From: Oscillospiraceae bacterium
GTDB taxonomy: Bacteria > Bacillota_A > Clostridia > Oscillospirales > CAG-272
NCBI GenBank assembly: GCA_015064195.1
Contig: SVSO01000005.1
Span: 1 to 33,196, forward strand
Direction of reading: 5' to 3'
Length of the DNA stretch: 33,196 bases
Part shown: in pieces, positions 1 through 8,136 of the stretch
Position numbering within the stretch: the stretch's first letter is position 1
How the letters are laid out: each line of letters opens with the position of its first letter
Program-made: the position numbers and the translations under genes
Notes under the pieces: generated by a model
Databases searched by the model: none
The model's input: the letters and a program-made list of their open reading frames with translations, nothing else
What the model was told of the DNA's origin: nothing

Positions 1-27
1 GGCAATTTTTAAAACTTAAAAATTGCC
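1..27. repeat. perfect inverted repeat, 10-bp arms
   Basis: GGCAATTTTT (1-10) is the exact reverse complement of AAAAATTGCC (18-27), with a 7-nt loop. It lies 21 nt upstream of the SBP1 -35 box. It may be the terminator hairpin of a gene lying before the window, although no T-run follows on the plus strand, or an operator for SBP1. The window edge prevents a decision. Confidence 0.5.
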
Positions 28-48
28 GCCATTTATGTAGGATTTCCC

Positions 49-77
49 TTGACATTCCGCCGGTATTGTGATATAAT
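49..77 (+). promoter_or_regulatory. sigma-A promoter of SBP1
   Basis: TTGACA (49-54) and TATAAT (72-77) are both perfect consensus with a 17-nt spacer. The start codon at 166 would leave a 5' leader of roughly 80 nt. No riboswitch-like fold was recognised in the leader. Confidence 0.85.
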
Positions 78-165
78 TGATAATATAACCGAATTATCGC
101 TTTGATATTTCGTGTTATTTGCACAATTCGTTGCACAATATGTACAAATCGAGAAAGGACAACTT

Positions 166-1596
166 ATGAAAAGAACGATTCTTTATCTGCTCATCGCCGC
201 ACAGCTGGCATCGCTGGCATCCTGCGGCGGCTCGGAGACTGCTCCCGAAACCACCGATGCGCCGACAACGACCTATTCCGAAACCACTTCCTATTACGAC
301 ACGCTGGGCGACATCCCCGACTTCGGCGGCGTGGATTACACCATTCTCAGCCGTTCCACCGTGCTCTGGGAATCCTATGTGGAGGAAGAAACGGGCGAGG
401 TGGTGGACGATGCCGTTCATCGCCGCAACCGCATCGTTTCTGAGACGCTGAATGTCAACATCAAGTCCCTGGATGCAACCGGCACATGGGGCGACCGTCA
501 GATTTTTGTTGACCGGGTAACAAATTCCATCATGGCCGGCGATGACGAATTCCAGCTGATACTGGGCTGCATGAGCTACATGAACGGCACGATCATGAGC
601 GATCTTTATACCAATATCGCCTCACTGCCCAATCTGAACCTGGAGAATCCATGGTGGTATCAGGGCTACAACGACAACATGACCATCAACGGCAAGCTCT
701 ATTCCGCCATGGGCGACCTCTGCCAGTCTGCGCTTTCCTTCGCTTACACCACCTATGCCAACGACACGCTTCTTGTGCAGTACGGCTACAAGAAGGATGA
801 TCTCTATGCACTGGTGCGCGACGGCAAATGGACCTTCGACAAGCTGACCGCCATGGCAAAAACGGTGACGAACGATCTGGACGGCAACGGCGTTTACGAT
901 GAAAACGACCTCTACGGCCTCGGCGCGTACTATATGTCCGTGCGCTCCATGGCCAACGCCTTCGGCATCGATTATGTCACCAAGGATGACGACGGCATTC
1001 CCCAGCTCTCCGTATGGGGCGACCGATTCGTGGAAGTATTTGAAACCATCAACGAGGGCTGCAGCTCAAACTGGTGGTTCACGGAATCAAACTCGGAGAT
1101 GTTCTCCGAGGATAAGCTGCTGTTCTACATGGACTACCTCTCCATGGCAGGCAATCTCCGCGATATGAAATCGGAATTCTGCGTACTTCCCATGCCGAAA
1201 TTTGACGAGGCACAGAAGAATTACCGCACCGAGGCTTCGGACAGCTCCTCCGTTATCTTTGTTCCCAAAACGGTTCAGGATACCGAGCTTGCCGGCTATA
1301 TGCTGGAATTCCTCAATTACGAGAGCTATAACACCGTCACGCCCGCATACTTTGAGACCTCTATGCAGATCAAGGTGGCGCGTGATGAAGATTCCCGCGA
1401 GATGATGGAGATCATCCGCGACAGCTTCAACTTCAACTTCGGCTACTGCTTCTCCAACGCCATCGGCGGCTGGGTGATGGGTGCGCTGATGCAGAAGGCG
1501 ATGGATACGCCGGATGCCGCCTCCACATGGGCTTCCAACGAGGGAGCTTATGAGACGGGACTCGCAAAGGTCGTCAAATACTATATGGAAGGCTGA
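166..1596 (+). CDS. SBP1: extracellular sugar-binding lipoprotein (ABC transporter family 1)
   Basis: A 476-aa lipoprotein predicted to be anchored outside the membrane and to bind an oligosaccharide for ABC import. The start at 166 is chosen because GAAAGGAC lies 8 nt upstream and it begins a clear signal peptide (MKRTILYLL...) with lipobox LASC, Cys20 being the lipidation site, followed by a Thr/Glu-rich linker. The frame is open further upstream, but that part lacks a ribosome binding site. The family signature TGEVVDDA with RNR follows at about residue 75-90. An EF-hand-like calcium loop DLDGNGVYDEND begins at residue 237. The C-terminal part has the PKFDEAQ motif common to all six SBPs here. 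It is monocistronic: it has its own promoter and a terminator follows. No permease is adjacent. The ligand is unknown. Confidence 0.9.
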   Translation: MKRTILYLLIAAQLASLASCGGSETAPETTDAPTTTYSETTSYYDTLGDIPDFGGVDYTILSRSTVLWESYVEEETGEVVDDAVHRRNRIVSETLNVNIKSLDATGTWGDRQIFVDRVTNSIMAGDDEFQLILGCMSYMNGTIMSDLYTNIASLPNLNLENPWWYQGYNDNMTINGKLYSAMGDLCQSALSFAYTTYANDTLLVQYGYKKDDLYALVRDGKWTFDKLTAMAKTVTNDLDGNGVYDENDLYGLGAYYMSVRSMANAFGIDYVTKDDDGIPQLSVWGDRFVEVFETINEGCSSNWWFTESNSEMFSEDKLLFYMDYLSMAGNLRDMKSEFCVLPMPKFDEAQKNYRTEASDSSSVIFVPKTVQDTELAGYMLEFLNYESYNTVTPAYFETSMQIKVARDEDSREMMEIIRDSFNFNFGYCFSNAIGGWVMGALMQKAMDTPDAASTWASNEGAYETGLAKVVKYYMEG

Positions 1597-1641
1597 TAAA
1601 GCTGTTCACCGCACCGTTTGGTGCAGTGCAGCGGAAAAGAA

Positions 1642-1688
1642 TCCCGCGCTCACGGCATTTTGCCGCGAACGCGGGACTTTTTTATTTT
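1642..1688. terminator. Rho-independent terminator between convergent SBP1 and AraC genes
   Basis: TCCCGCG (1642-1648) pairs with CGCGGGA (1670-1676), and an inner CGG/CCG can extend the stem. The hairpin is followed by CTTTTTTATTTT. The T-run serves SBP1; the convergent AraC gene ends at 1687, so its transcript would meet the same hairpin. Confidence 0.85.
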
Positions 1689-2505
1689 AACCGTTCATAA
1701 ACTCCCGTGGTGATGTACCGGTGAAGCGGCGGAATACCTTGGCAAAATAGCTGATGTCGGAAAATCCTGCGGCGTGAGCGGCTTCCGTGACCGAATACTG
1801 CCCGGAGATGAGCATATCCTTGGCCCGGAGGATGCGCCGGTTCATGCGGTATTCTGCCGGTGACACGCCGTACACCCGCCCGAACAGCCGTCGGAAATGG
1901 GTTTCACTCATGCCGCACAGCTCCGCAAGCTCTCCCACGCCAAGTTCGCTTCCGCCGTCAAGCTCCCGCTTGGCCGGGCTGAGTCTCGCATCCTCGCCGG
2001 CATTCCGGATCCGGCAGACATCGATGAAATACAGGCACAAAAGCTCGTACAGCATGGCTTTGGCCATCACCATCCAGCCCGCCCGCTTGCCCTGCCACAC
2101 GTTCAGCAGCCGCTCGAACAGCTCCGAATACAGCTCTGCCGATGCCGGTGCGGTGACGTGGCGCATCATGCCGTCGATGATCTGCCGCACCGCCGAATCC
2201 GCCGGTGCGATCACCTCCGACAGCCGGAAATTCGCCGTAAAATGGACAAACGGCTCCTCGCTCTCGCATTGCAGGGTGTATGCAAAATTCCGCGGCAGAT
2301 ACATCATCTGTCCCGCCTCAATGGTAAAGACCTCGCCGCCGAAATGATAGGCCGCGCGCCCGGATATGCAGAAAACCAATCCGTCCATGCCGCGCCCCGC
2401 ACGGTAGGCCGTCCACCGGAAATTGTGGATATGGGTATTTTTATGGATCAGCAGGATCTCGCTAATCTGGAAGTCGAAATCCGCCGTCTGATACAGCTCC
2501 GTCAC
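1687..2505 (-). CDS. AraC-family transcriptional regulator (AraC1)
   Basis: A 272-aa protein with an N-terminal cupin-type sugar-sensing domain (about residues 15-95) and a C-terminal double helix-turn-helix AraC domain (about 175-270), ending in the family's typical FAKVFRRFTGTSPREFMNG. Translation starts at GTG 2505, preceded by a GGGAGGG ribosome binding site about 7 nt away; the nearby ATG at 2512 is out of frame. It is divergent from the isomerase-824aa-SBP2 operon, and a direct repeat that could be its binding site abuts that operon's -35 box. The likely role, by inference, is a local activator of that operon in response to a sugar. The effector is unknown. Confidence 0.9.
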   Translation of the reverse strand: MTELYQTADFDFQISEILLIHKNTHIHNFRWTAYRAGRGMDGLVFCISGRAAYHFGGEVFTIEAGQMMYLPRNFAYTLQCESEEPFVHFTANFRLSEVIAPADSAVRQIIDGMMRHVTAPASAELYSELFERLLNVWQGKRAGWMVMAKAMLYELLCLYFIDVCRIRNAGEDARLSPAKRELDGGSELGVGELAELCGMSETHFRRLFGRVYGVSPAEYRMNRRILRAKDMLISGQYSVTEAAHAAGFSDISYFAKVFRRFTGTSPREFMNG

Positions 2506-2534
2506 AAGTCATCCCTCCCGCCGGTCTTTTCTTC

Positions 2535-2563
2535 ATTGTACCGCAGAGTGGACGATTTGTCAA
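2535..2563 (-). promoter_or_regulatory. sigma-A promoter of AraC1
   Basis: On the minus strand TTGACA (2563-2558) and TACAAT (2540-2535) are separated by 17 nt. This places the transcription start about 25 nt upstream of the GTG start codon. Confidence 0.8.
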
Positions 2564-2580
2564 TAGATTTTTTCGCCGGA

Positions 2581-2606
2581 TGGTCGAAAATTACCGGTTT
2601 GGTCGA
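2581..2606 (+). promoter_or_regulatory. candidate AraC operator: direct repeat TGGTCGA x2
   Basis: TGGTCGA occurs at 2581-2587 and again at 2600-2606, 19 bp apart, and the second copy ends 8 nt before the -35 box of the operon at 2683. Direct-repeat half-sites about two helical turns apart and abutting the -35 box are the usual arrangement for AraC-type activators. The assignment to AraC1 is inference from position. Confidence 0.5.
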
Positions 2607-2614
2607 TTTTTCCA

Positions 2615-2644
2615 TTGACATCCGGCCTTCCGTCGTGGTATGAT
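2615..2644 (+). promoter_or_regulatory. sigma-A promoter of the isomerase/824-aa/SBP2 operon
   Basis: TTGACA (2615-2620) and TATGAT (2639-2644) with an 18-nt spacer, divergent from the AraC1 promoter. The slightly long spacer and non-consensus -10 are compatible with a promoter that needs an activator. Confidence 0.75.
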
Positions 2645-2682
2645 GAAAAAGAAGAAACCATGTTTACGCACGAGGTATCACC

Positions 2683-4113
2683 ATGATTCACACCAGAAAA
2701 CCGCGCATCGGAATCATCGGCATGGGGCATTTTGTCTACTGGCCCCAGTTCCCGGGACTGCGGGAGGAGCTGATGGCAAAGCAGGTTTCATTTGCCGGCT
2801 GTTTTTCCGACGCCAGCGACTGCATCGATCTGGGCTTTGCCGACGATATCGACTCCGCCTATGTCTGTCTGAAGCGCGCCCTCTCCCTCGACCTTGACGC
2901 GCTGTTTGTCGTCATGTCCACCTATATCACCTCTCAGGTAGTCTTCCCCTTCGCGAAATATCTGCACATTCCGCAGATTCTTGTGGGAATCCAGCCCCTC
3001 GACCGGCTGGATTATGCCCGTACTACCACCTATATGCAGCTGTGCAACGATGACATCTGCTCCATGCCCGAATTTGCCGGCGTTTACGAGCGGCTTGGCG
3101 CACCGAAACCCTTCTTTCTTGTGGCCGCATCCTCCGAGGACGCACGGATACGGGAAGCCGTGGGCGTTTATGAGCGTGCCATCTCCGCGCTGGCGGCGTT
3201 CAAATATGCAAAATTCGGCTATCTCGGTCACACTTACGACGGAATGTACGATATGAACACCGATCCCACCGCCTTTTCCGCCGCCTTCGGTGCGCACGTG
3301 AAGATGCTGGAGCTTGATGAGCTGGCGGAATATGTACACGGCGCGTCGGATTCGGACATTCGCCGCCGCATGGACGAGATCCGCCAGACCTTCGACATCC
3401 GCGAGCCGTCGGGTGATCCCCTGACCGATCATGTGCAGGATGCGGATCTGGAGCTTGCCGCACGCTGTTCCGTTGGACTTGACCGGCTGGTGGAGACGAA
3501 CGGACTCAGTGCGCTGGCTTATTTCTACAAAGGTGCGCCCGGAAGCGAGCATGAGCGCATCGCGTCAAATCTCATCATCGGCAATTCCCTGCTCACCAGC
3601 CGCGGCATTCCACTGGCAGGCGAGGCCGATCTCAAGACCGCGGCGGCCATGCTCATCATGAACCGGCTGGGCGGCGGCGGATCCTTTGCGGAGCTGCATC
3701 CCTTCGATGTGTGCGACGATGTGGTGCTCATCGGTCACGACGGCCCCCACAACATCCGCATCGCCGACGGAAAGCCCATTCTGCGCCGGCTGAAGAAATT
3801 CCACGGCAAGCCGGGAGAAGGCGTTTCGGTGGAATTCAAGCTGAAATGTGGGCCGGTGACACTGCTTTCCTGCTCCGTCGGGCGTGACGGCTTCCGGCTG
3901 ATCTCGGCGGCGGGCGAATCCATGCCCGGCGCGATTCCGCAGACGGGCAATACCAACACAAAATGCCGTTTTTCCATTCCCTGCACCGAATTCGTGGAAC
4001 GCTGGTGCGATGCCGGGCCGACCCATCATCTGGCACTCGGAATCGGCGACGTTACCCGCGAGATCGGAATCTTCGCAAGGATGGCGAATATTTCCCACAT
4101 CCGCGTAATTTAG
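2683..4113 (+). CDS. L-fucose/L-arabinose isomerase superfamily-like protein
   Basis: A 476-aa cytoplasmic protein with no signal peptide. The N-terminal half is Rossmann-like (IGIIGMGHFVYWPQF). A middle motif KFGYLGHTYDGMYDMNTD is typical of the AraA/FucI fold. The C-terminal part has GEADLKTA with Glu314, FAELHPFD with Glu337, and GHDGPHN with His352. These align with the two Glu and the His that hold the catalytic metal in L-arabinose isomerase (GxEGDWKTA and the following Glu). An aldose-ketose isomerase is therefore likely, but overall similarity to true AraA or FucI looks low and the substrate is unknown. It is the first gene of an operon, followed 10 nt later by the 824-aa protein and then SBP2, so the substrate is probably a sugar released by that neighbour. 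Confidence 0.75.
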   Translation: MIHTRKPRIGIIGMGHFVYWPQFPGLREELMAKQVSFAGCFSDASDCIDLGFADDIDSAYVCLKRALSLDLDALFVVMSTYITSQVVFPFAKYLHIPQILVGIQPLDRLDYARTTTYMQLCNDDICSMPEFAGVYERLGAPKPFFLVAASSEDARIREAVGVYERAISALAAFKYAKFGYLGHTYDGMYDMNTDPTAFSAAFGAHVKMLELDELAEYVHGASDSDIRRRMDEIRQTFDIREPSGDPLTDHVQDADLELAARCSVGLDRLVETNGLSALAYFYKGAPGSEHERIASNLIIGNSLLTSRGIPLAGEADLKTAAAMLIMNRLGGGGSFAELHPFDVCDDVVLIGHDGPHNIRIADGKPILRRLKKFHGKPGEGVSVEFKLKCGPVTLLSCSVGRDGFRLISAAGESMPGAIPQTGNTNTKCRFSIPCTEFVERWCDAGPTHHLALGIGDVTREIGIFARMANISHIRVI

Positions 4114-4123
4114 GAGGAGTATC

Positions 4124-6598
4124 ATGATCCGATACGGTTACAAGAACGATCTGTCACTCGGCCGCGTGTGCCTTGAATTGTCCCTCAAGCCCTTCGGCGA
4201 CAAGCATTCCATCGCCGAATACGAATCCGTGGCCCGGGAGCTGTTCGGCCAGTGGAAGCCCATGCTCCGCTATGCGGATGCCTGCTCGGTGCTCATGTGG
4301 ACCGCGGACGGCAGTGAGATCCTCGAATACACGGGCAATATGGACGATTCCTTTGAATGGTGCCGCTTCATCGGCATCGGCAACTGGAATCGGCAAAAAG
4401 CACCCGATCCCGCTGATCCCGCCGACCGATCCTTCCACAAATATCCCATCGAATACATGGAAAATCCGCCGAAGATGACCTACGGCAAGCTGCGGGACAT
4501 CATCGCCGCCATCAAGCGGGTGGGCAAGGAGATCACCGGCCTCGACATTGAGGTGGGCGAAACCTTCGACCCCGGCCCGGAATTTGCCTATTCCGACTTC
4601 AAATTCAATCGCCACCGGGAGATCTCTCCCGGTAAGATGAGCATCAATTTTGAATGGATGCACTGCGCGGCAAAGCTCCACGCGGAGGCTCGCGCATACG
4701 CCGCCTATCCCGACGGAATTCCGGAGGGCACGCACATCGGTGAATTTCTCGGTCGGCAGTTTATGGCCATGAAGCGGGACGTGGGCTTTGATTACATCTG
4801 GCTGTCCAACGGCTTCGGCTATTGCTTCCTCGGCTGGAAATGGGCCGGCGAAGTGTTCACCGGCGAACGGTTTGCCTTTGAAAATGCGGCGAAGATCCGG
4901 GAGAGTATCCGCGAATTCTGGCAGCATTTCAACGCGGAGATCGGCGACACGCGGGTGGAACTGCGCGGCAGCAATTTCCTGCTGGGCAACGACATCGCCG
5001 CCCATGGCTGTCCCATCGATGAGGTATACTCCCACAAAAATCTCATCTCCCCGCCCAATTCTCCGTGGGCAGCCCTCGACTCCCGCTTCGGTCTGGAGCT
5101 TGCCGGCTATCTCTCCCACATCGCGGAGATCCCCGAAATGGGCTTCCCCTTCCGCTATTATATCCACGACCCGTGGTGGCTCAACTCCCCGTGGTTTGAC
5201 CGCTATAACCGCAGTCCTCACGACATTTATCTCCCCCTCGCCTGCGCACGGCTGGATGCGGACTGCAAGGTGACAAAGCCCTTCGCGCTGGATTTTCTCA
5301 GCGCGGACGATTCCCTCGGCCGCACGCCCGACCGCTTGCCAAATGAGGTCATCCCCCACATTCTCACGGCTTACAACGATTATCCCGACACCGCCGGTCT
5401 TGTGACGTGGGTCTATCCCTTCGACGAATACTGCCGCATCGGACTGCAGGACGGCAAGGTGGAGCGCATCATCATGAACGACTGGTTCATCGAAAGTGCC
5501 ATCGATTTCGGATTCCCGGTGAGCACCGTCATCTCCGACCGGAACTTTATCGCGTCCGAATCGGCAAAGAAGCTTGACACCATTTTCGTCATGCCCGTGC
5601 CGGAGGCCGGAACTTCGCTGGAGGATGCGCTGTTCGATGCGCTGGATGCCGGTGCGCGGGTGATCCTTTACGGCACGCTGGCATTTGCATCCGATCGTCT
5701 GCGTAACCATCTCGGCATCACGCTGACGGATGCCATCGACGGCGAGCTTACCATCCGCACCACGCTTCCCCTTGACACCGCCGAGATCAACGCTTATCCC
5801 ACCCTTCTGCGGCATGAGTCCCTGCTTTCCGGCGGCGGCATCTGCGAGACGGCGGACGGCGCGGAAGTGCTGGCAGAGGTCACGCAGGAGGATAAAACCC
5901 GCGCATACGCTGTCAAACGGGACAAGCTCGTGTGGATCCGCGGCTCATTTCCTCACAATTCCGGCGCGCGTTCCAACAATCCGCCGCTGCTCGATCCGCG
6001 CACCCATTTTGTACCGTCCATGCTCCTTCGTGCATCCCTGAACTGCTTCGGCTGGCAGATGACCTTCCGGATGTTCGATGTTTCCCAGAAGCTTCCGCTG
6101 GTGCTGTTCTCCAAATGCCGGGAAGCACTCTGGCTGAATATGTTCACCAAGGATACGACGGTGAAGCTGGACATGACATCGCCGGACGGTGCGCCTGCTC
6201 CCAACGGCATGGAATTCATCATTGAGAACAGCGTCGGCAGCTACACAACCACCCGCTGGATGCACACCGACTGCCGCATTTTCATAAAGCAAAAGGAACG
6301 CTCCGTCATCCGCTGCCGCATCGACCACCCCAACACCTACCTGATCGACGAATGCTGGTTTATCGACGGTCTTGTGGATGCGGAGGTCACCTTCTATCCC
6401 ACAAAAGGCGGCCGGATCCTGCCGCGCACCGGTTCCGGCAACAATAACGCGCTCTTTCTCGGAAGCAATGTGGACTATTTCTTTGATGAAGCGCGCGGAT
6501 GCTTCGTCATTCCCTCCGTATCGGGAATGCTTCACCTCGGCTGGCAGCCGGCTGAGAGCATCGGCGATTACAAAAAGCTGGATTTTTTAAGAAAATAA
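4124..6598 (+). CDS. uncharacterised 824-aa protein, probable TIM-barrel glycoside hydrolase with amidotransferase-like domain
   Basis: I do not recognise the family. Start ATG 4124 follows AGGAGGAG. There is no signal peptide, so the protein should be cytoplasmic. Residues about 1-430 look like an alpha/beta barrel rich in aromatic residues and acids: ELSLKPFGD near residue 19, VGETFDPG near 144, WLSNGFGYC at 226, and HDPWW at 348-352. Residues about 440-560 resemble the amidotransferase-like domain that follows the barrel in GH42-type beta-galactosidases (a strand, then DALFDALDAGARVILYG). The rest is beta-rich. Lying between an isomerase-like gene (10 nt upstream) and SBP2 (21 nt downstream), it most plausibly cleaves an imported oligosaccharide. 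This is inference; a non-hydrolytic carbohydrate enzyme is possible. Confidence 0.6.
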   Translation: MIRYGYKNDLSLGRVCLELSLKPFGDKHSIAEYESVARELFGQWKPMLRYADACSVLMWTADGSEILEYTGNMDDSFEWCRFIGIGNWNRQKAPDPADPADRSFHKYPIEYMENPPKMTYGKLRDIIAAIKRVGKEITGLDIEVGETFDPGPEFAYSDFKFNRHREISPGKMSINFEWMHCAAKLHAEARAYAAYPDGIPEGTHIGEFLGRQFMAMKRDVGFDYIWLSNGFGYCFLGWKWAGEVFTGERFAFENAAKIRESIREFWQHFNAEIGDTRVELRGSNFLLGNDIAAHGCPIDEVYSHKNLISPPNSPWAALDSRFGLELAGYLSHIAEIPEMGFPFRYYIHDPWWLNSPWFDRYNRSPHDIYLPLACARLDADCKVTKPFALDFLSADDSLGRTPDRLPNEVIPHILTAYNDYPDTAGLVTWVYPFDEYCRIGLQDGKVERIIMNDWFIESAIDFGFPVSTVISDRNFIASESAKKLDTIFVMPVPEAGTSLEDALFDALDAGARVILYGTLAFASDRLRNHLGITLTDAIDGELTIRTTLPLDTAEINAYPTLLRHESLLSGGGICETADGAEVLAEVTQEDKTRAYAVKRDKLVWIRGSFPHNSGARSNNPPLLDPRTHFVPSMLLRASLNCFGWQMTFRMFDVSQKLPLVLFSKCREALWLNMFTKDTTVKLDMTSPDGAPAPNGMEFIIENSVGSYTTTRWMHTDCRIFIKQKERSVIRCRIDHPNTYLIDECWFIDGLVDAEVTFYPTKGGRILPRTGSGNNNALFLGSNVDYFFDEARGCFVIPSVSGMLHLGWQPAESIGDYKKLDFLRK

Positions 6599-6619
6599 CA
6601 TAGAAAAGGAGAATTTAAC

Positions 6620-8089
6620 ATGAAACGCATCACATCCATTGCACTCTTTCTTGCACTTCTGACCTCGCTCACCGCCTGCGGTGAAGCCGCATCGGGCAGT
6701 GATACCACTGCCGCTGACAGCACGGACACCACCGCGCCTGAAGTTGTGGACATCTACGCCTCCCTTCCCACCGCAAACAACGGCGGCATGGAGATCAACA
6801 TCCTCGCCTATCCTGCATCCTACGGCGACAGCGAGTATCTGGATGCGGAGCAGACCGGCGAAGTCATCGACGACGCGCTGTTCATGCGCAACAGCGAGAC
6901 GGAGGAACGGCTGGGCGTGGACATCGTATTCCACACGCTGGGCAAATCCGACCTTGAGACAGCAACGCAGTTCAATTCCGTCGTTCAGGCCGGCGACGCC
7001 GCTTACGACATCTTCGTCAACAAATCCTACGCGCTGGGCAGCATTCTGTCAAACGGCACCATCCGTCCGTGGGACGGCATCGACGGCATCAGCTACGACG
7101 CGCCGTGGTACATCGCGCAGGCAAATGAAACCATGACCTTCCGGCACAAGACCTACGCGCTGTTCTCCGATGCCTGCGGCACCAACATCACCATGTGCTG
7201 GGCTTACACCTTCAACAAGCGCATCGCAGATGAATGGCAGATCGGTGATCTTTACAGCATCGTCCGCGACGGCAAATGGACCATTGACAAGGTTTCCGAG
7301 CTGACCAAGGGCGTGTATCAGGATCTGAACGGCAACTCCGAGCGGGATGATGCCGACCTGTACGGCTTCTACACCGACAAGTGGGCAACCCTTGACGCTT
7401 GTATGTTCGCCCATGATCTGGGCTCCATCAGCAAGGATGCGGATGATGTGATCTACCTCGATTACTACTCGGAGCGTCTGGTCAACTCCATCGAAAAGGT
7501 CTACAACCTGTGGTGGGAAAATTCCGGCACATTCGTTGACACCAAGGAAGCTTACCGCAACGTGGCACAGTTCGCCCAGGGTCACGGACTGTTCACCACC
7601 ATGTTCATCCAGTATCTGATCGAGGGCGATATGCGCCAGATGGAGGACGAATACGGCGTTCTGCCGTCACCCAAGTTTGACGAGGCGCAGGAAAACTACG
7701 GCACCAACGTCCATCCCCGCTTCGGCATGATGGTGCTTCCCGTGACGCTGACGGCGGAAAAGGAAGCCGTCATCGGACAGTTCACCGAGGTCTGGAGCGC
7801 GCTGTCCCACAAGTATCTGCGCCCGGCACTCTATGACGTTTCCCTGACCACCAAGGGCACCCGCGATGAGGAATCCATCGAAATGATGGATCTCATCATG
7901 GATTCCCGCGCCTTCGATTTCTCCACCTCCTTCCAGTCTGCCGGCGGATTCCCCTTCACTCAGTCCTCCTACAAGAGCATGATTGCCAAGAAAAACAAGG
8001 ATGTCGCATCCTACTACGAATCCAACCGCGAAAAGGCTGAGACCTTCATCACGAATATGGTGGAAAAGCTGTCCGACGCGGTCAGCTGA
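6620..8089 (+). CDS. SBP2: extracellular sugar-binding lipoprotein
   Basis: A 489-aa lipoprotein. The signal peptide MKRITSIALFLALL leads to lipobox LTAC (Cys20), then a Ser/Thr/Asp linker. Family marks are TGEVIDDALFMRN near residue 85-100, a degenerate EF-hand-like loop DLNGNSERDDAD, and PKFDEAQ in the C-terminal half. RBS AAAGGAG precedes the ATG. It is the third gene of the isomerase operon and ends at a strong terminator, so it presumably supplies the substrate for the two upstream enzymes. As with the other SBPs, no permease is encoded nearby. Confidence 0.9.
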   Translation: MKRITSIALFLALLTSLTACGEAASGSDTTAADSTDTTAPEVVDIYASLPTANNGGMEINILAYPASYGDSEYLDAEQTGEVIDDALFMRNSETEERLGVDIVFHTLGKSDLETATQFNSVVQAGDAAYDIFVNKSYALGSILSNGTIRPWDGIDGISYDAPWYIAQANETMTFRHKTYALFSDACGTNITMCWAYTFNKRIADEWQIGDLYSIVRDGKWTIDKVSELTKGVYQDLNGNSERDDADLYGFYTDKWATLDACMFAHDLGSISKDADDVIYLDYYSERLVNSIEKVYNLWWENSGTFVDTKEAYRNVAQFAQGHGLFTTMFIQYLIEGDMRQMEDEYGVLPSPKFDEAQENYGTNVHPRFGMMVLPVTLTAEKEAVIGQFTEVWSALSHKYLRPALYDVSLTTKGTRDEESIEMMDLIMDSRAFDFSTSFQSAGGFPFTQSSYKSMIAKKNKDVASYYESNREKAETFITNMVEKLSDAVS

Positions 8090-8096
8090 AACCAAA

Positions 8097-8136
8097 GCAG
8101 GTGCTGCACCATCGTGCAGCACCTGCATTTTTTATT
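8097..8136. terminator. strong Rho-independent terminator between convergent SBP2 and aldolase
   Basis: GCAGGTGCTGCAC (8097-8109) pairs perfectly with GTGCAGCACCTGC (8114-8126) around a 4-nt loop, and is followed by ATTTTTTATT. It ends the plus operon. The aldolase gene, convergent, stops at 8132 and would run into the same hairpin. Confidence 0.92.

Noticed and set aside
1607..1632. Second hairpin CACCGCACC/GGTGCAGTG just after SBP1
   Set aside because: The pairing is imperfect and has no T-run; the GC hairpin that follows is the convincing terminator.
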